From contig SGPL01000229.1 of the NCBI GenBank assembly GCA_004802705.1, forward strand, positions 1 to 49,293: DNA of 49,293 nt. Reading direction: 5' to 3'. The notes under the pieces were generated by a model that saw nothing but the letters and a program-made list of their open reading frames with translations, made no database searches and had not been told where the DNA came from. This stretch comes from Bondarzewia mesenterica (Eukaryota > Basidiomycota > Agaricomycetes > Russulales > Bondarzewiaceae). Position numbers and translations under genes: made by a program. How positions within the stretch are numbered: position 1 is the first letter of the stretch; every line of letters starts with the position of its first letter. This document shows, piece after piece, positions 48,200-49,293 of the stretch.

Positions 48200-49051
48200 C
48201 AGTCTATCCCACCTCTTTCAGTTTCTACTATGCCAGATCCCGCGAGCTCTTTTTCAACGTCAACGTCATGACAGTCACTGTATATCAGACCCAAAAAGAA
48301 AAAGAAAAAGAATAAAATCCTAAGAGACAAAAGTTATACGTTGACACGCCATACGATATACATACACGAGGGGGACCGGGTCAGAAACAAAAACTCGAAA
48401 CCCCTTTCATCCTTTTTCACGCGAAAACACGACCGGCGAGAGTGCTCCAGAGAAAAAACGAGAGGGAGGGAGAGAGAAAGGAGGGGGGCCGTTCACGAGA
48501 TCCCCCTCGTTCAGGAAAGAAAGAGATGGGCGGATGAACGCGCAACGAGGGGAGGGGGAGAGAGAGAGAGGGAGAAAGAGAAAGAGATGTGTGTGCTAGT
48601 AAACAGATCGACGATCGACAGCAAGGTGAGCAAGTAATAAGTCGTACGTAGGCAGGGAGGGGGGGGAACAAAACGAGTGTGTTTGACGAAGAAGGACGGG
48701 GGATAGGATAGGATAGGATAGATGGAGCGACAGCGGTACGCAACGCGAAAGGCGCGATGCGATACGATTAGTCTGGGTAAGATCAGCAGGCAGCGAGGAC
48801 GACGACGAGAGGGCGAAAACACGAAAAAAAAATGTCCATTCCATACTAATTTCGAGGAGAGGCAAAGAAAAGAAAACGCAACACGCACATGTACGACGGA
48901 AACGAGAGACTGTGACTGTCGCAGAAAAAAAAGACACGAGCAGAACCGCAGCGAAAAAAAAAAAAAAAAGACGACAGCAAAACAAACAAACAAGACAGAG
49001 AGTCTCCACGCCATCCACGAGGGGAACCGTCAACCCGACTCTCTCGCTCCC
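48200..49051. other. Purine-rich low-complexity stretch (3' side of the CSL gene)
   Basis: Strong GA bias on the plus strand, several A-runs (48824-48832, 48954-48969) and AG/GGGA microsatellite-like patches. It is probably the 3' untranslated and downstream region of the minus-strand CSL gene. No gene is visible; long minus-strand frames here are pyrimidine-rich artefacts. Confidence 0.5.
48701..48720. repeat. Pentanucleotide microsatellite
   Basis: Four perfect copies of GGATA. Confidence 0.9.
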
Positions 49052-49293
49052 CTACGGATACACCGTCGCCGACGGAAACACCACCCCATCCTGCCTCACC
49101 AACACAATCGGCCTCCTCTTCGTCGGCTGCATCTCCGGCGGGAGACACCCCAACACCTCCGTACACCGAATCTCGACGTACGGCGACGGCTCCGACCCAA
49201 AAAACACCGCCACCGGCTCCGCCTTCGAAAAATTCTCCCCATACACCGTCAGCATCTTCGCCTGCGTCTGCGCCTGCCCCGCCCCGCCCGCCT
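49052..49293 (-). CDS. C-terminal exon of a CSL/LAG1-type transcription factor
   Basis: The frame enters from beyond the window and reads MLTVYGENFSKAEPVAVFFG, EPSPYVEIRCTEVLGCLPPE and RRPIVLVRQDGVVFPSATVY before a stop at 49052. This is the C-terminal Ig/TIG-like domain of CSL proteins (fungal Cbf11/Cbf12, animal Su(H)/RBPJ), which bind GTGGGAA-like DNA sites. A Gln/Ala/Thr-rich linker precedes it. The DNA-binding domain lies outside the window, so function rests on this domain only. Confidence 0.85.
   Translation of the reverse strand, partial: AGGAGQAQTQAKMLTVYGENFSKAEPVAVFFGSEPSPYVEIRCTEVLGCLPPEMQPTKRRPIVLVRQDGVVFPSATVYP

Noticed and set aside
48417..49033. Long hydrophobic Ser/Leu/Phe-rich minus-strand frames
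   Set aside because: They arise from pyrimidine-rich low-complexity DNA downstream of the CSL stop codon and overlap in several phases.

Overview
The window looks like a draft-quality piece of a basidiomycete (Agaricomycete-type) nuclear genome. Genes are cut by many short introns (about 45-100 nt, GT...AG, frequent CTNA branch sites), are packed on both strands, and encode eukaryotic proteins (THO complex, Pin1-type isomerase, Ubp2-type deubiquitinase, CSL factor). Runs of N occur near 1.8-3.2, 26.8-27.7, 32.7-33.3, 35.3-35.6, 38.9-39.5, 42.3-44.3 and 45.2-46.8 kb, so some breaks could be sequencing errors. I saw no rRNA, tRNA or CRISPR array. All protein names rest on reading motifs by eye, not on a search.

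The left half (about 1.5-26.9 kb) is mostly an ordinary gene landscape: an FAD phenol-hydroxylase-type monooxygenase (+), a C-terminal piece of a membrane protein with a decayed copy nearby (-), a Pin1/Ess1 prolyl isomerase (-), an MFS transporter (+) convergent with a UDP-glucose 4-epimerase (-), a THOC1/Hpr1 subunit (-) divergent from a small unknown protein (+), an ABC-class ATPase with an RG-rich N-terminus (MRB1590/PF09818 type, +), and a large Ubp2-like ubiquitin protease (-) that carries an in-frame TAG and one frame mismatch.

The right half (about 27.9-47.5 kb) is very different. It is a graveyard of truncated, intron-bearing pieces of otherwise conserved single-copy genes in both orientations: an ADP1-like ABC transporter (-), a Sec2-like Rab exchange factor (+), a DUSP-type ubiquitin protease (+), a zinc-finger protein (+), an inositol monophosphatase (+), cofactor-independent phosphoglycerate mutase (-), Bfr1 (-), beta-1,3-glucan synthase (-), a Prp16-type DEAH helicase (-), molybdenum cofactor sulfurase (-) and a Dbp6/DDX51 helicase (+). 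Introns are retained, so these are DNA-level copies rather than retrocopies. Several stops are best explained by C-to-T changes. A recent 201-bp direct duplication lies at 30.9-31.3 kb.

Inside this graveyard, at 40.9-42.5 kb, sits one uninterrupted seven-exon gene of 419 residues that I read as a TET/JBP-like 2-oxoglutarate/Fe(II) dioxygenase, with the HxD, distal His and Arg expected of the fold and with AT-rich introns unlike its neighbours. In basidiomycetes this family is expanded and linked to KDZ-type DNA transposons. An intact candidate DNA-base oxidase surrounded by fragmented, transition-mutated gene copies is the most interesting thing here. The right end holds a small membrane protein (-), a long purine-rich stretch, and the C-terminal exon of a CSL/LAG1 transcription factor (-) running off the window.
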